Positions 28,960 to 40,425 of a stretch of DNA of 64,000 nucleotides are shown piece by piece. The position numbers and the translations under genes were made by a program. Numbering within the stretch: the stretch's first letter is position 1; every line of letters starts with the position of its first letter. Origin of the DNA: Oasisia sp. SBJ-2009 (lineage: Eukaryota; Annelida; Polychaeta; Sabellida; Siboglinidae); assembly GCA_964017155.1 (NCBI GenBank), contig OZ024866.1, positions 27,157,605 through 27,221,604 on the forward strand, written 5' to 3'. A model generated the notes under the pieces. That model saw nothing but the letters and a program-made list of their open reading frames with translations, was not told the DNA's origin and did not search any database.

Positions 28960-29078
28960 ATGGCGTCTGCTATACGTTGGATGTCGAATTGCCAATGTCG
29001 TGCTGCGCCTAACTGCAACAACAGTCGCACACAATGTCCGGAAATGGTTTTCCACCGCTTCCCGGTTGAAGAGAGAAG
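28960..29078 (+). CDS. First exon with N-terminal half of a THAP domain, module 1
   Basis: ATG in 'gacgatggcg', then 'MASAIRWMSN' and the THAP start 'CQCRAAPNCNNSRTQC', then 'FHRFPVEERR', ending at the donor 'aag/gtaaat' in phase 2. The N-terminal Cys pair, the NNSR motif and FHRFP are diagnostic for THAP zinc-dependent DNA-binding domains. The partner half (Trp, Cys-x2-His) must be in a later exon that was not found before the LINE insertion. A CpG-containing segment upstream could be the promoter. Confidence 0.7.
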
Positions 29079-29494
29079 GTAAATATTGGATCTATTAAAG
29101 AAATGTGTATGTAAAAGTAAAGTAATCGACACTTTCTCTAGTGAAAACATGGTAAAAATTGCCAAATGTACAGATGATACATACTACATAGTCACTGAAT
29201 TTCTGAAACGTCAGTCGAACACGCTCGCAAGTCGAACACTGAAGGATATCGTTTATAATTACCATCATATGTAACATAGAATGCGTTAAACAGGTACATT
29301 TGGCATCTACACAAACAATCTGATCGACAAAGATGTAAAATGAGGTTTGTGAAAACAACATTTCAAAAAATATTTATATTACACGAAATAGTCACTGTTC
29401 CCCGTTGCATAATGGTCCCTATGGCTATGGGGAGGGAGTGTGGCATGATTAAAAACATCTACAATTAAAGCAGAAGGGCGGAATATACGTAGAT

Positions 29495-29602
29495 AATATT
29501 GGTTGGATTCTTAATATGCCAAAGGCTTATTCCTAGTCCAATTGCCATGTGGAGTTCACTCTCGTATGGCAATGTGGTTAAATTTGGCTAAATCTTTTAA
29601 TT
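29495..29602 (+). mobile_element. Old LINE 3'-end remnant, module 1
   Basis: 'ggttggattcttaatatgcc' through 'ttgccatgtgg ... tatggcaatg' to 'ggctaaatctttta' aligns with the 3' end of the younger LINE at 31468-31565, including a hairpin (TTGCCA.../TGGCAA). It is an older insertion of the same or a related family. Copies lie at 38082-38185, 45963-46066 and 53356-53460. Confidence 0.65.
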
Positions 29603-29681
29603 ATTACCAACACCTTGTAATGAGTTACTATTTCGACTCGCGGCATGGCTAGATACTAATGTCTAATCTAATGGGCTTCCA

Positions 29682-29764
29682 CAAATCCACGTTAGTCGCT
29701 AGAGGCGCTAATACGCAACTAGACCCTAGTTGTGTATCAGCGCCTCCAGCGACTAACATGGATG
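29682..29764. repeat. Near-perfect palindrome, module 1
   Basis: The arms 'ccacgttagtcgct...' and '...agcgactaacatgg' meet at 'caactagaccctagttg' with almost no loop. In modules 2-4 the arms are longer and match better (from 'caaatccac' to 'gtggatttg', 85 bp). Confidence 0.85.
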
Positions 29765-29849
29765 TGTTTGCATGTTTTGCTGAACGCTTGTTTACAAATT
29801 AATCATCCCCAATCAGCTATTGACCGTGCAGGCGCGTAGCCAGCGACAG

Positions 29850-29935
29850 TTTGTGTGTGATCAATAGACAGAACAGCATGCCGTGTGTTCAATAGATAGA
29901 ACAGCGTGCCAATGTGTGTTCGATAGACAGAACAG
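29850..29935 (+). repeat. Three direct repeats of an 'atagacagaacagc' unit
   Basis: 'caatagacagaacagcatgc', 'caatagatagaacagcgtgc' and 'cgatagacagaacagcc' follow each other at about 30-bp steps. They are present in all four modules at the equivalent position. Confidence 0.75.
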
Positions 29936-30053
29936 CCAAAACAACGCCATTTTGGCACTGAATTCAATCGAACGTCCCAAGACGTTTCATCGACTGTAAA
30001 TGTACTTTAATGTAGACATTATGCTTTCATATTGACGCACACATTATACGATA

Positions 30054-30320
30054 TCAATATTTAACTATGTGTGAAGACGTAGCAGTCTCGTGTGATGCAT
30101 ACCGTGAGCTATAGTCGATTTTAAACATCCTTTCCCGCATCAAGCCAGCAAACCTGTCGTCGGGCCACCAGTCGACGTCACATCTGCTGTATAGGTATAT
30201 TAATGTACATATTATGCCTTCATATTGACGGACATAGTCGGAGTCATGCCAATTCAACAGCTGATTGTAGGATGATTTAAACAAGCGTTCAGCAAAATCT
30301 ACCGCAACACGGTGCCGCAT
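30054..30320 (-). CDS. Hypothetical ORF, module 1
   Basis: 88 codons starting 'MRHRVAVDFAERLFKSSYNQ' and containing 'CDVDWWPDDRFAGLMRERM'. It is open in modules 1, 3 and 4 but broken by a 5-nt insertion in module 2. Its start region is an inverted copy of the plus-strand sequence near 29768-29825, and two direct repeats flank or overlap it, so it may be repeat-derived. No domain was recognised. Confidence 0.25.
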   Translation of the reverse strand: MRHRVAVDFAERLFKSSYNQLLNWHDSDYVRQYEGIICTLIYLYSRCDVDWWPDDRFAGLMRERMFKIDYSSRYASHETATSSHIVKY

Positions 30321-30475
30321 TTTGCATACGTCAATAATACGTAAAACACGGCACTCAGACCCTAGGCCTAGTTGCGTCAGAGCGCCTTCTGTCGGATTAG
30401 TTATTGCGGTACCTCATAGACATAGGGTTGAAATATAATGTAATTTCTGAATGAAGTCAATTATATTTCGTTAGT

Positions 30476-31565
30476 ATGGTATGATTAACTGGATAGAAAA
30501 ATGGTTGATAGAAGACAAAGAGTGGTAGTTGATGAGGAAGTTTCAAACTGGAAATCGGTTTTGAGTGGAGTACCGCAGGGATCAGTATTGGGACCTATTT
30601 TGATCTTAATATATATCAATGATTTGGATGATGATATAACAAGCAAGGTGTTGAAGTTTACAGACGATACAAAAGTGTTTAGAAAAATTGAAAGTGATGC
30701 AGATAGACAGCAATTACAAGATGATCTAAATAAGTTGAACGTATGGTCTGATAAGTGGCAAATGCTGTTTAATTATGGGAAGTGTAAGTGCCTCCACACA
30801 GGACATGGAAATGAAGATGCACAATATACAATGGGTGATACTGTACTAAATACTACCGGAAAGGAAAAGGACTTAGGGTTAACTATTAGTGCTGATATGA
30901 AGGTATCAGAACAGTGTGCAATTGCAGCAGCAAAAGTAAACAAAATTCTTGGATTAATTAGGCGAAATACAAGGAAAAAGAACTAATAATACCGCTGTAC
31001 AAAACAATAGTTAGGCCTCATTTAGAATATTGCATACAGGCATGGAGGCCATATCGCAAGAAGGATATTGATATGCTAGAAAGAGTACAAAGAAGAGCAA
31101 CCAAAATGATACAAAAACTCAGGAATATTAGTTATGAAATGCGTCTAAAAGAATGTGGATTAACAACACTAGAAACCAGGACATTGAGAGGAGATCAGAT
31201 AGAAGTTTTTAAAATATTGAATGGGTATGAAGATATTGACAGAAATATTTTTTCTTTGTTAAGGAAGAGAGAAGGACTAGAGGACATGGAATTACATTAG
31301 CAAAGAAGCAGTGTAGACTAGATATTATAATATTTTCATTTTCACAAAGAACAGAAAATGAATGGAACAGATTATCGGCTGATTGTGTAGGTGCTTGTAG
31401 TGTTAAATATGTTTCAAAATAAAATTGAAATGTACCTAAGAAGGGCTGGGTACATTTAGTTAGATAGGTTGGACTCTCGATAAGCCAAAGGGCTTCCTTG
31501 TCCACCTGCCATCTAGAGTTGATTCTCTAGGTGGCAATCTTGTTAAATCTTGTTAAATCTTGTTA
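30476..31565 (+). mobile_element. 5'-truncated LINE, module 1
   Basis: Begins near 'INWIEKW' and holds only the C-terminal half of the RT: 'VLSGVPQGSVLGPILILIYI', 'FTDDTKVF' (the F/YADD box altered to TDD), then 'LKECGLTTLETRTLRGDQIE'. Frame shifts occur at about 30470-30500 and 30968-31000 (a 7-nt loss before 'GAAATACAAGG'). The 3'-UTR has a hairpin (31502-31534) and an ATCTTGTTAA tandem tail. It is dead, and it lies in the presumed intron between the THAP exon and the last exon. Confidence 0.85.
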
Positions 31566-31905
31566 GTATACAACAGGATATATTATTATTTATATGGCAG
31601 GTTTAATATTCGTATATAACTAATTATGTTTATATTGTTTTTTCTTTATATTCATTTAAGCATCTAGGATATGTGCAACATTTACAATATATACATATCT
31701 AGTGATTTATTTGAATGGTTGTGACCACAATAATTGTGTTTGGGGATACATACTAATAACTATTTTTATATTCTTGTGTGTATTCCTTCAAACAGCATCA
31801 TATGTACAACATGTTGATATGGTCTTCAATTGTAATGCTTGTTGAATGTTATTTGAATATGTAAAATTGAATTGAATTAGTATTTGTGTTCAATACATGT
31901 TGCAG

Positions 31906-32258
31906 AAGAATCAGCTCACACAGGCACATATGAGTTCGAAGGGATGGACCAACTGTTCAATGTTTTTAACAGCCAGACGCTGACCAGTCCAGCACTGATG
32001 CAATACGCTCTGACTGTAACCAGTGGCCACAAAGTGTTCTTGCTAGGAATCTTATATTGGCTATCCAAGATAAAAAGTAAAGGGAATGATGGCAGTACAT
32101 TAATTTGGTTAGATGTTGTGTCATTTGTTGTATACATTCTTGACTATTACATGTACCAGGTAGATATAAATCTAAACAAAATTGCATATTTTGACTTTTT
32201 AAATCAAATCAAGGCAAGCTTTTTCAAACATCCTGTGTATGCTATGACTTACACCTGA
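31906..32258 (+). CDS. Last exon of a THAP/P-element-like gene, module 1
   Basis: The acceptor 'caatacatgttgcag' at 31905 is entered in phase 1. The peptide includes 'WLSKIKSKG', and nearby 'DQLFNVFNSQTLTSPALMQY' and 'VTSGHKVFLLGILY'. The order acidic-Asp/F-N-V-F-N-S, then Ser-x-His-x-x-F-L, then Trp is reminiscent of the segment after the THAP and coiled-coil parts of P-element/THAP9-type proteins. That match is weak and from memory. The stop is at 32256-32258, with 'aataaa' at 32443-32448 as a plausible polyadenylation signal. The phase does not match the THAP exon directly (phase 2), so at least one exon between them is lost or unseen. Confidence 0.5.
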
Positions 32259-33489
32259 ATTTTATTAATGAGCTATGAGTGTCATTTTAAACATACGTTT
32301 ACTTCAGGCCATTGACTGTACACAAGATACCGTTTATGGCAATAATATTATTAAAACATATATTGTTATTATTAAAACATGACGTTTGGTTGTGGCATAA
32401 TAATAATGGTGTCAGATATTCTGAGTAGATATTCAGTCGAACAATAAAAATAGGAACGTCTTAATTGGATTGTAACCATTAGTCACCGTGTTGTTTGGGT
32501 TGTGTACACGCCATTGAAGCATTTATGTTTTTATACACTCTATTTTCCATGTTAACTGAACTGTAACGATCCTTTACGTTTTGATTTTTGCACATTATTA
32601 ATTGGGACTTTTGGGCTTGTCATCATTCCGTGAATAAATCTTCTGTACCTCTTTATAATCATAGTATGTGTCTTAATCGTACAATGCATCCATGCTTGCA
32701 TGGGAATTTGACTTTGCTATCTATGGGCATTTTCAACCCAAATGTGTTAATTCTTGTAATTTTTCGCTTTAAACCAATCAAAACAGGTACAGGAGTAATT
32801 GAACAAGCAGTTCGAACAAGAAGTTGAAAATATTCTCAAATCTTTAATAATATGGGGTCAGAACGATTGCGTTTATTACGGAATAGGCCGAGGAATGTAC
32901 TGAGACATTAACCTCAATTAAAATAATACACTAGCTTAAAAACACTATCTACAAGGCGAGTGGGGTGAGTTAGGGTGAGAGGGGGGGTATATATGACCGC
33001 TGGTGCAGCCTCTGTGATTTGAACCTTTGCTATCGTGTCCTAACACGCTGGTACAGTCTCTGTAATTTGAACCTTTATAATCGTAGTTTAGCACGCTTAA
33101 AATCACTTGGCGCCACTTACGAAATGTCACGCTATTTACGGCAAAATCGCGAGGAGTTGCGTATCTTTGTGAAGCTATAGAATCCTTGATTATATCATAG
33201 AGATTCTGCCAGTGTGAGCGTCGTCTGATAAATCGTAATCATATAAGTACAGACATCGATATCCTGATATTTTAATTAATTAAAACTGACTTGATTAATT
33301 CGAAGATATATTATATATTTACAAATTATATATGCAAACAGATTATTTTAGATTAGCCACTTTATACACATTTTATTAGCAACCGCAGATCCAGTGACTA
33401 ATGACTTCATCGTTGTGCGCTATAATCCGTGACAGTGATATAAACAATTGTAATATTTCAATTTATCGAACAACATTGTAAGCAACTTT
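32259..33489. other. 3' UTRs between two convergent genes, module 1
   Basis: Holds the plus-strand poly-A signal (32443), AT-rich filler, and the minus-strand poly-A signal of C6B (AATAAA on minus at 33377-33372). A short duplicated phrase ('tttgaacctttgctatcgtg' / 'tttgaacctttataatcgta') lies at 33017-33085. No further gene was seen. Confidence 0.55.
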
Positions 33490-33757
33490 TCACAATAAAC
33501 ACCACAGCCACAGGAATGTTATTGAACAGCCCGTGGACGTGATGTTTATGCAGTAAATGTGTTGTGGCATGTAGCAATGGTTTTTAACAAGACGAGGTAG
33601 AAACCTGGTCCTGGGGCAAGGATCCATGGTCCAGCGGCGAGGTGGGCTGGTTGTGGGGATAGGAAGGTTGGTCTTGACGCGGAGGCATTTACAAGTGCGA
33701 AAATTACAATCTCCTCCACGCTGGCATAGAAATTCACCGCATTTATTCGAACGACAC
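33490..33757 (-). CDS. C6B exon, module 1, complete 3' exon
   Basis: The acceptor 'tctgtttcag' at 33758 is entered in phase 2. The peptide starts '[17 protein letters not shown]' and 'NFRTCKC', with spacing C-x4-C-x4-C-x5-C-x4-C-x-C. A Pro/Thr/Arg-rich linker follows, two further Cys, and an apolar end '[12 protein letters not shown]' before TGA. The apolar C-terminus could be a GPI-attachment signal or simply a hydrophobic tail. Compared with C6A, all six cysteines are kept while most residues between them change. A minus-strand AATAAA lies about 115 nt past the stop. The first exon is unknown. Confidence 0.65.
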
Positions 33758-33782
33758 CTGAAACAGAATATTTGTGTGTGTG

Positions 33783-33910
<128 letters not shown>

Positions 33911-34079
33911 TCAATCCAAGGGTTAGGCGATAACTTGTAAATCGCGTCGGTTGGGCGACAGTTTGTATAAGCATAACAAATACATAAACATGTGTCTAGT
34001 ATGTATAAACCACCTACTATATGACAGTGCCAAGCAATAGTTAAAATTAAAAGATATACATTTTGTGTCGACCTAAGGT

Positions 34080-34795
34080 AAAGTTCAAAATGTTCACGGA
34101 AAGTTACATCGTTTAGGCGACACATAAAAACGGCTTCATGTATGTTTTGCAAACCAATCAGCGAAGAGCAATAGTATAAGGTCAAGGTTGCAAATGGCCG
34201 ACGATGGTTTTTGCAAAACTCTCACTTTAATTATTTGTTACGCTTTCTCGTGAAATATTCGTTGTGGAATGTGGCAGACGCAAGTTATATATAGAAAGGA
34301 CATAATGGTTACGTAAACATTGCATGTTTTCTAGACGCCCGGTGACGCAAGATGTAGAACATTTAGGATGATATCATAGAGATTCTGCCAGTGTGAGCAT
34401 CGACGTCGTCATCGCTGATAAATTGTAATCATGTAAGTATAGACATCGATATCCTGATATTTTAATTTATTAAAATTGACTTGATTAATTCGAAGAGATG
34501 TTATATATTTACAAATTATATATGCAAACAGATTATTTTAGATTAGCCAATTTAGACACATTTTATTAGCAACCGCAGATCCAGTGACTAATGACTTCAT
34601 CGTTGTGCGTAATAATCCGTGACAGTGATATAAACAATTTTATTATTTCAATTTATCGGACAATTTTATAAGAAACTGTTCACAATAAACACCACAGCTT
34701 CAGAAAAGTTATCGAACAGCCCGTGGACGTGATGTTGATGCAGTAAATGTATTGTGGCTTGTAGCAATGATTTTGAAAAAGACGAGGTAGAAACC
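34080..34795 (-). repeat. C6 gene remnant without the cysteine domain, module 1 tail
   Basis: 34080-34370 repeats the C6/THAP intergenic sequence ('gcaaaccaatcagcgaagag', 'cgcccggtgacgcaagatg'). 34375-34795 repeats the C6 3'-UTR and stop-side exon sequence ('gaacagcccgtggacgtgat', 'aagacgaggtagaaacc'), but the homology stops before the cysteine codons. This is a third, decayed C6 3' end per long module. The copy is at 57830-58530. Confidence 0.7.
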
Positions 34796-34799
34796 GATT

Positions 34800-36770
34800 G
34801 GTTCAGTTTGGATTTTGAAGAGATTGTCGTTTTTCAAAAATTGTATTAGTATTTTATTAAAATAATTCATTTAACAGTTTACTTCCATGCCATTGATGAA
34901 ATAAATATTCTGATTCATAATTTTTAGACGTTGCTAGAGGAGTGAAACTGAAACTGAATGTTAACCGAGTGGTTCGCTAAATAGGCAGTATACTACTACA
35001 AGTACTACTTAGTGGCTAGTTATGCTTAGTCTACACATGTTGCTCAACTGGAAGTTATGTGCAGTGAAATGTACTCGCATAACGAAAGCTGCTATTCAAC
35101 TGAGAATTGTAGACATTGTTCCTGGCATTAACTTGTGAACTTTACTTCTGTGCATATAAGTTTATAACATGCATACTACCTATCATAAACAAAACACTGG
35201 ATTTACACATATTAATGTGTGTGAGTATACTTCAGTGAATGCTGCACGGACTTAAGCATGTGATCTAATTGAAATATGTTCTTATAATAATTTGCTCTTC
35301 TAATGTTAACTTTGGTGACATTATGAACGTGTTGCAGCACTGTTTAAATTATGCCTAAAATGATAAATTGCCTTGATGTTTTTTTTTATGATATATCATG
35401 TGTTTTCTGTTTCTCACACTGTATTCATCCCCAAAAGCTGACGTCTGCTCACATATTAATGAATTATAACTAAATAGCGCAATCATTTTCCTAATATAAT
35501 TTAGAAGTAAAATAGTAGGTCAAACAATAGGTTGTATCAAAACTTGATGCTAGGTCATATTAATGTCAATTAATGTTTATATGTGTATCTGATATAAGGT
35601 AAGCTGTCATAACCACGTACACAAAAGTTACATAGCATATAAGTCATTATATTAGTGAGCTTGCCCCCGAACTTCAACTGCCAAGATCCTAATTAATTTT
35701 TAGGAAAATTATATCATTAATAAGAATCCATACTATTATGTATGTTAAATCTAGGTCAATCTTAGAATGCAGATCAACTATAAAAGTCAACGCAAAGTTA
35801 TCAAGAACAATTACGTTTCCTAAAACCTAGCCCTAGGTTTGTATCAAGATTCATGGTGCAAGTATGAATTACTTATGCAAGTTATTCCGTTATATAGGTC
35901 AAATGTGAACTATGGGTCAAGTTGTAAACACGTTTTACAGATTACACAGTAATAAAGCGAGTACATTGGCAGTCTTCATACTTCAAATGTTAACAGTGCA
36001 CATTTTAAACCAAATGTATGTCGTCAATAAAATCTTCATGCAAATGCAGTGGCCCAAATATAGAAAAACATGGGAACTGTGAAGATCTAGTCAAGGTCAA
36101 AAACTAAATGACATGTCAAAGGGTTTGTCAATGTTCATGGTGAATCTGTGACAATTTTAATTATGCAATAAATTCCAGTATGTAGGTCAGATGAGAAATT
36201 TAGGTCAAATAATTAGGTTAAGTTCTAATAACCGTTTAATACGTCCATAACGTTACTGTAGTGACAGTTTTTTTATATTTAAATGTTAACAAGGCTCAGT
36301 TTCTAAAAAAGTTAACCTAAGTTATACTATTAATGGGAATTACTACCATATTGTGGGGCAAATCTAGGTCAGATATAAAATCTCGGTCAACTGTTAAGGT
36401 CAAATTAAGGTCACACTAAATTTACATTTGGTAAAGGGTTGATCCGTTTATGGATTCACATGCGTAAGTTAAATGGTTGCAATGTTTTTACTGGTTTCCA
36501 ACCTATTCTATGCAGTCATTATGCAGCCTGTGCACAAGAAATGGACCAAAATATAATAGACAAAAATGCAGCAATTTTAAGATAAAACAAAATTATTTCT
36601 CCGTAAATAATGAAGATTAAAAAAAGTGTTATTAACTAAGTATTACTATATATCACGTGGTACGATTTTAATGATGTTATAACATATTATACTTCTAACT
36701 ACTATTAGTAGTGAGGATATGATTGATTATGACATATCCATACATATATATTCACTCTACACGTCACGAC
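34800..36770. other. Non-coding tail with AGGTCA-rich degenerate repeat
   Basis: No open frame of note. A degenerate tandem repeat of about 287 bp is visible (for example 'gcaagttattccgttatata' at 35877 versus 'gcaataaattccagtatgta' at 36164). Ten exact plus-strand AGGTCA sites occur between 35517 and 36413, two of them as a direct repeat with a 5-bp spacer (36397-36413). A duplicate is at 58560-60530. Confidence 0.65.
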
Positions 36771-36771
36771 C

Positions 36772-36955
36772 TTAAATTTCAGCTAGGTCCAACATCGTCT
36801 CATACCAGCTGCTAGGTGGGCTGGTCGTGGGACGCGGTTTGCTGGTCGTGCGGCAAGGTTGGGCCCACCTGTCGGGGATGCATTTACAAGTGCGAAAATG
36901 ACAACTTTCTCCATACTCGCACATATAGTCACCACCGCATTTCCAATAACGACAC
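36772..36955 (-). CDS. C6A exon, module 2 (breakpoint-fused C-terminus)
   Basis: Same acceptor and cysteine domain as module 1 ('CRYWKCGGDYMCEYGESC'). Beyond 'TTSKPRPTTSPP' the duplication junction at 36804 adds foreign codons ('SSWYETMLDLAEI') and a stop. The normal apolar C-terminus is lost, so this copy is probably altered or inactive. Confidence 0.55.
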
Positions 36956-36963
36956 CTGAAATA

Positions 36964-37036
<73 letters not shown>

Positions 37037-37552
37037 TAAATCCAAGGGTTAGGCGACACCTTGTAAATCGCGTCGGTTGGGCGACAGTTTGTTTAAGCAT
37101 AACAAATACATAAACATTTGTCTAGTATGTATAAACCATCTACTATAGCCTAACGTAAAGTTCAAAATATTCACGGAAAGTTGCATCGTTTAGGCGACAC
37201 ATAAAAAACGGCTGCATGTATGTTTTGCAAACCAATCAGCGAAGAGCAATACTATAAGGTCAAGGTTGCAAATGGCCGACGATGCTTTTTGCAAAACTCT
37301 CACTTGAATTATTTGTTGCGCTTTCTCGTGAAATATTCGTTGTGGAATGTGGCAGACGCAAGTTATAAAGAAAGGACACAATGGTTACGTAAACATTGCA
37401 AGTTTTCTAGACGCCCAGTGACGCAAGATGTAGAAAATTGAGGATTATATCAAGGATATTATAACTTCACAAAGATACGCAACTCCTAGCGATAACGTGT
37501 GACGCCACGACCATTAACGCCATCTAGTTTTAAGCGTGCCACACTACAGACG

Positions 37553-37671
37553 ATGGCGTCTGCTATACGTTGGATGTCGAATTGCCAATGTTGTGCTGCG
37601 CCTAACTGCAACAACAGTCGCACACAATGTCCGGAAATGGTTTTCCACCGCTTCCCGGTTGAAGAGAGAAG
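37553..37671 (+). CDS. THAP half-domain exon, module 2
   Basis: 119 nt, same start and donor ('aag/gtaaat') as module 1. It reads 'CQCCAAPNCNNSRTQC' with one Arg-to-Cys difference from module 1, which has a CGT codon where modules 2-4 have TGT. Downstream, this module uniquely lacks 7 nt near 37833. Confidence 0.65.
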
Positions 37672-38280
37672 GTAAATATTGGATCTATTAAAGAAATGTG
37701 TATGTAAAAGTAAAGTAATCGACACTTTCTCTAGTGAAAACATGGTAAAAATTGCCAAATGTACAGATGATACATACTACATAGTCACTGAATTTCTGAA
37801 ACGTCAGTCGAACACGCTCGCAAGTCGAACACTATCGTTTATAATTACCATCATATGTAACATAGAATGCGTTAAACAGGTACATTTGGCATCTACACAA
37901 ACAATCTGATCGACAAAGATGTAAAATGAGGTTTGTGAACACAACATTTCAAAAAATATTTATATTACACGAAATAGTCACTGTTCCCCGTTGCATAATG
38001 GTCCCTATGGCTATGGGGAGGGAGTGTGGCATGATTAAAAACATCTACAAATAACGCAGAAGGGCGGAATATACGTAGATAATATTGGTTGGATTCTTAA
38101 TATGCCAAAGGCTTATTCCTAGTCCAATTGCCATGTGGAGTTCACTCTCGTATGGCAATGTGGTTAAATTTGGCTAAATCTTTTAATTATTACCACCACC
38201 TTGTAATGAGTTACTATTTCGACTCGCTGCATAGCCATAGGCCATAGCTAGATACTAATGTATAATCTAATGGGCTTCCA

Positions 38281-38365
38281 CAAATCCACGTTAGTCGCTA
38301 GAGGCGCTAATACGCAACTAGACCCTAGTTGTGTATCAGCGCCTCCAGCGACTAACGTGGATTTG
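38281..38365. repeat. 85-bp palindrome, module 2
   Basis: From 'caaatccac' to 'gtggatttg'. The arms pair almost completely around 'caactagaccctagttg'. The equivalent stretch in module 1 is shorter because its right arm has mutated. Confidence 0.9.
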
Positions 38366-38652
38366 TTTGCATGTTTTGCTGAACGCTTGTTTACAAATTA
38401 ATCATCCCCAATCAGCTATTGACCGTGCAGGCGCGTAGCCAGCGACAGTTTGTGTGTGATCAATAGACAGAACAGCATGCCGTGTGTTCAATAGATAGAA
38501 CAGCGTGCCAATGTGTGTTCGATAGACAGAACAGCCAAAACAACGCCATTTTGGCACTGAATTCAATCGAACGTCCCAAGACGTTTCATCGACTGTAAAT
38601 GTACTTTAATGTAGACATTATGCTTTCATATTGACGCACACATTATACGATA

Positions 38653-38924
38653 TCAATATTTAACTATGTGTGAAGACGTAGCAGTCTCGTGTGATGCATA
38701 CCGTGAGCTATAGATGATTTTAAACATCCTTTCCCGCATCAAGCCAGCAAACCTGTCGTCGGGCCACCAGTCGACGTCACATCTGCTGTATACTATAGGT
38801 ACATTAATGTACATATTATGCCTTCATATTGACGGACATATTCGGAGTCATGCCAATTCAACAGCTGATTGTAGGATGATTTAAACAAGCGTTCAGCAAA
38901 ATCTTCCGCAACACGGTGCCGCAT
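38653..38924 (-). pseudogene. Hypothetical ORF, module 2, frameshifted
   Basis: Homologue of the 88-codon frame of module 1, interrupted near 38790 by a 5-nt insertion ('gtatactatagg' versus 'gtatagg'). Confidence 0.35.
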
Positions 38925-39067
38925 TTTGCATACGTCAATAATACGTAAAACACGGCACTCAGACCCTAGTTGCGTCAGAGCGCCTTCTGTCGGATTAGTT
39001 ATTGCGGCACCTCATAGGGTTGAAATATAATGTAATTTCTGAATGAAGTCAATTATGTTTCGTTAGT

Positions 39068-40165
39068 ATGGTATGATTAACTGGATAGAAAAATGGCTGA
39101 TAGAAGACAAAGAGTGGTAGTTGATGGGGAGGTTTCAAACTGGAAATCGGTTTTGAGTGGAGTACCGCAGGGATCAGTATTGGGACCTATTTTGTTCTTA
39201 ATATATATCAATGATTTGGATGATGATATAACAAGCAAGGTGTTGAAGTTTGCAGACGATACAAAAGTGTTTAGAAAAATTGAAAGTGATGCAGATAGAC
39301 AGCAATTACAAGATGATCTAAATAAGTTGAACGGTATGGTCTGATAAGTGGCAAATGCTGTTTAATTATGGGAAGTGTAAGTGCCTCCACACAGGACATG
39401 GAAATGAAGATGCACAATATACAATGGGTGATACTGTACTAAATACTACCGGAAAGGAAAAGGACTTAGGGTTAACTATTAGTGCTGATATGAAGGTATC
39501 AGAACAGTGTGCAATTGCAGCAGCAAAAGTAAACCAAATTCTTGGATTAATTAGGCGAAATACAAGGGAAAAGAACTAATAATACCGCTGTACAAAACAA
39601 TAGTTAGGCCTCATTTAGAATATTGCATACAGGCATGGAGGCCATATCGCAAGAAGGATATTGATATGCTAGAAAGAGTACAAAGAAGAGCAACCAAAAT
39701 GATACAAAAACTCAGGAATATTAGTTATGAAATGCGTCTAAAAGAATGTGGATTAACAACACTAGAAACCAGGACATTGAGAGGAGATCAGATAGAAGTT
39801 TTTAAAATATTGAATGGGTATGAAAATATTGACAGAAATATTTTTTTCTTTGTTAAGGAAGAGAGAAGGACTAGAGGACATGGAATTACATTAGCAAAGA
39901 AGCAGTGTAGACTAGATATTATAATATTTTCATTTTCACAAAGAACAGAAAATGAATGGAACAGATTATCGGCTGATTGTGTAGGTGCTTGTAGTGTTAA
40001 ATATGTTTCAAAATAAAATTGAAATGTACCTAAGAAGGGCTGGGTACATTTAGTTAGATAGGTTGGACTCTCGATAAGCCAAAGGGCTTCCTTGTCCACC
40101 TGCCATCTAGAGTTGATTCTCTAGGTGGCAATCTTGTTAAATCTTGTTAAATCTTGTTATTATAC
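39068..40165 (+). mobile_element. 5'-truncated LINE, module 2
   Basis: RT C-terminal half with 'GVPQGSVLGPILFLIYI' and an intact 'FADDTKVF' box. Frame breaks come from an inserted G at about 39335 ('gaacggtatgg', shared with module 3) and a 7-nt loss near 39560 (shared with modules 1 and 3). The hairpin and ATCTTGTTAA tail are at the 3' end. Confidence 0.85.
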
Positions 40166-40192
40166 AACAGGATATATTATTATTTATATTTG

Positions 40193-40425
40193 GCCACAAA
40201 GTTTTCTTGCTAGGAATCTTATATTGGCTATCCAAGATAAAAAGTAGAGGGAATGATGGCAGTACATTAATTTGGTTAGATGTTGTGTCATTTGTTGTAT
40301 ACATTCTTGACTATTACATGTACCAGGTAGATATAAATCTAAACAAAATTGCATATGTTGACTTTTTAAATCAAATCAAGGCAAGCTTTTTCAAACATCC
40401 TGTGTATGCTATGACTTACACCTGA
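40193..40425 (+). pseudogene. Last exon remnant, module 2
   Basis: A deletion of about 425 bp joins the LINE flank directly to 'ggccacaaag' inside the exon. It removes the splice acceptor and the first ~40 codons. The remaining frame ('KVFLLGILYWLSKIKS') is otherwise open. The same deletion is in module 3. Confidence 0.7.

Noticed and set aside
28893..29165. Minus-strand 90-codon frame over the THAP exon (repeated in other modules)
   Set aside because: Shadow of the THAP exon; the plus strand has start, domain motif and donor.
29850..29935. Three spaced ~14-bp repeats that look CRISPR-like
   Set aside because: The genome is clearly animal, the repeats are imperfect, there are only three, and no associated genes exist.
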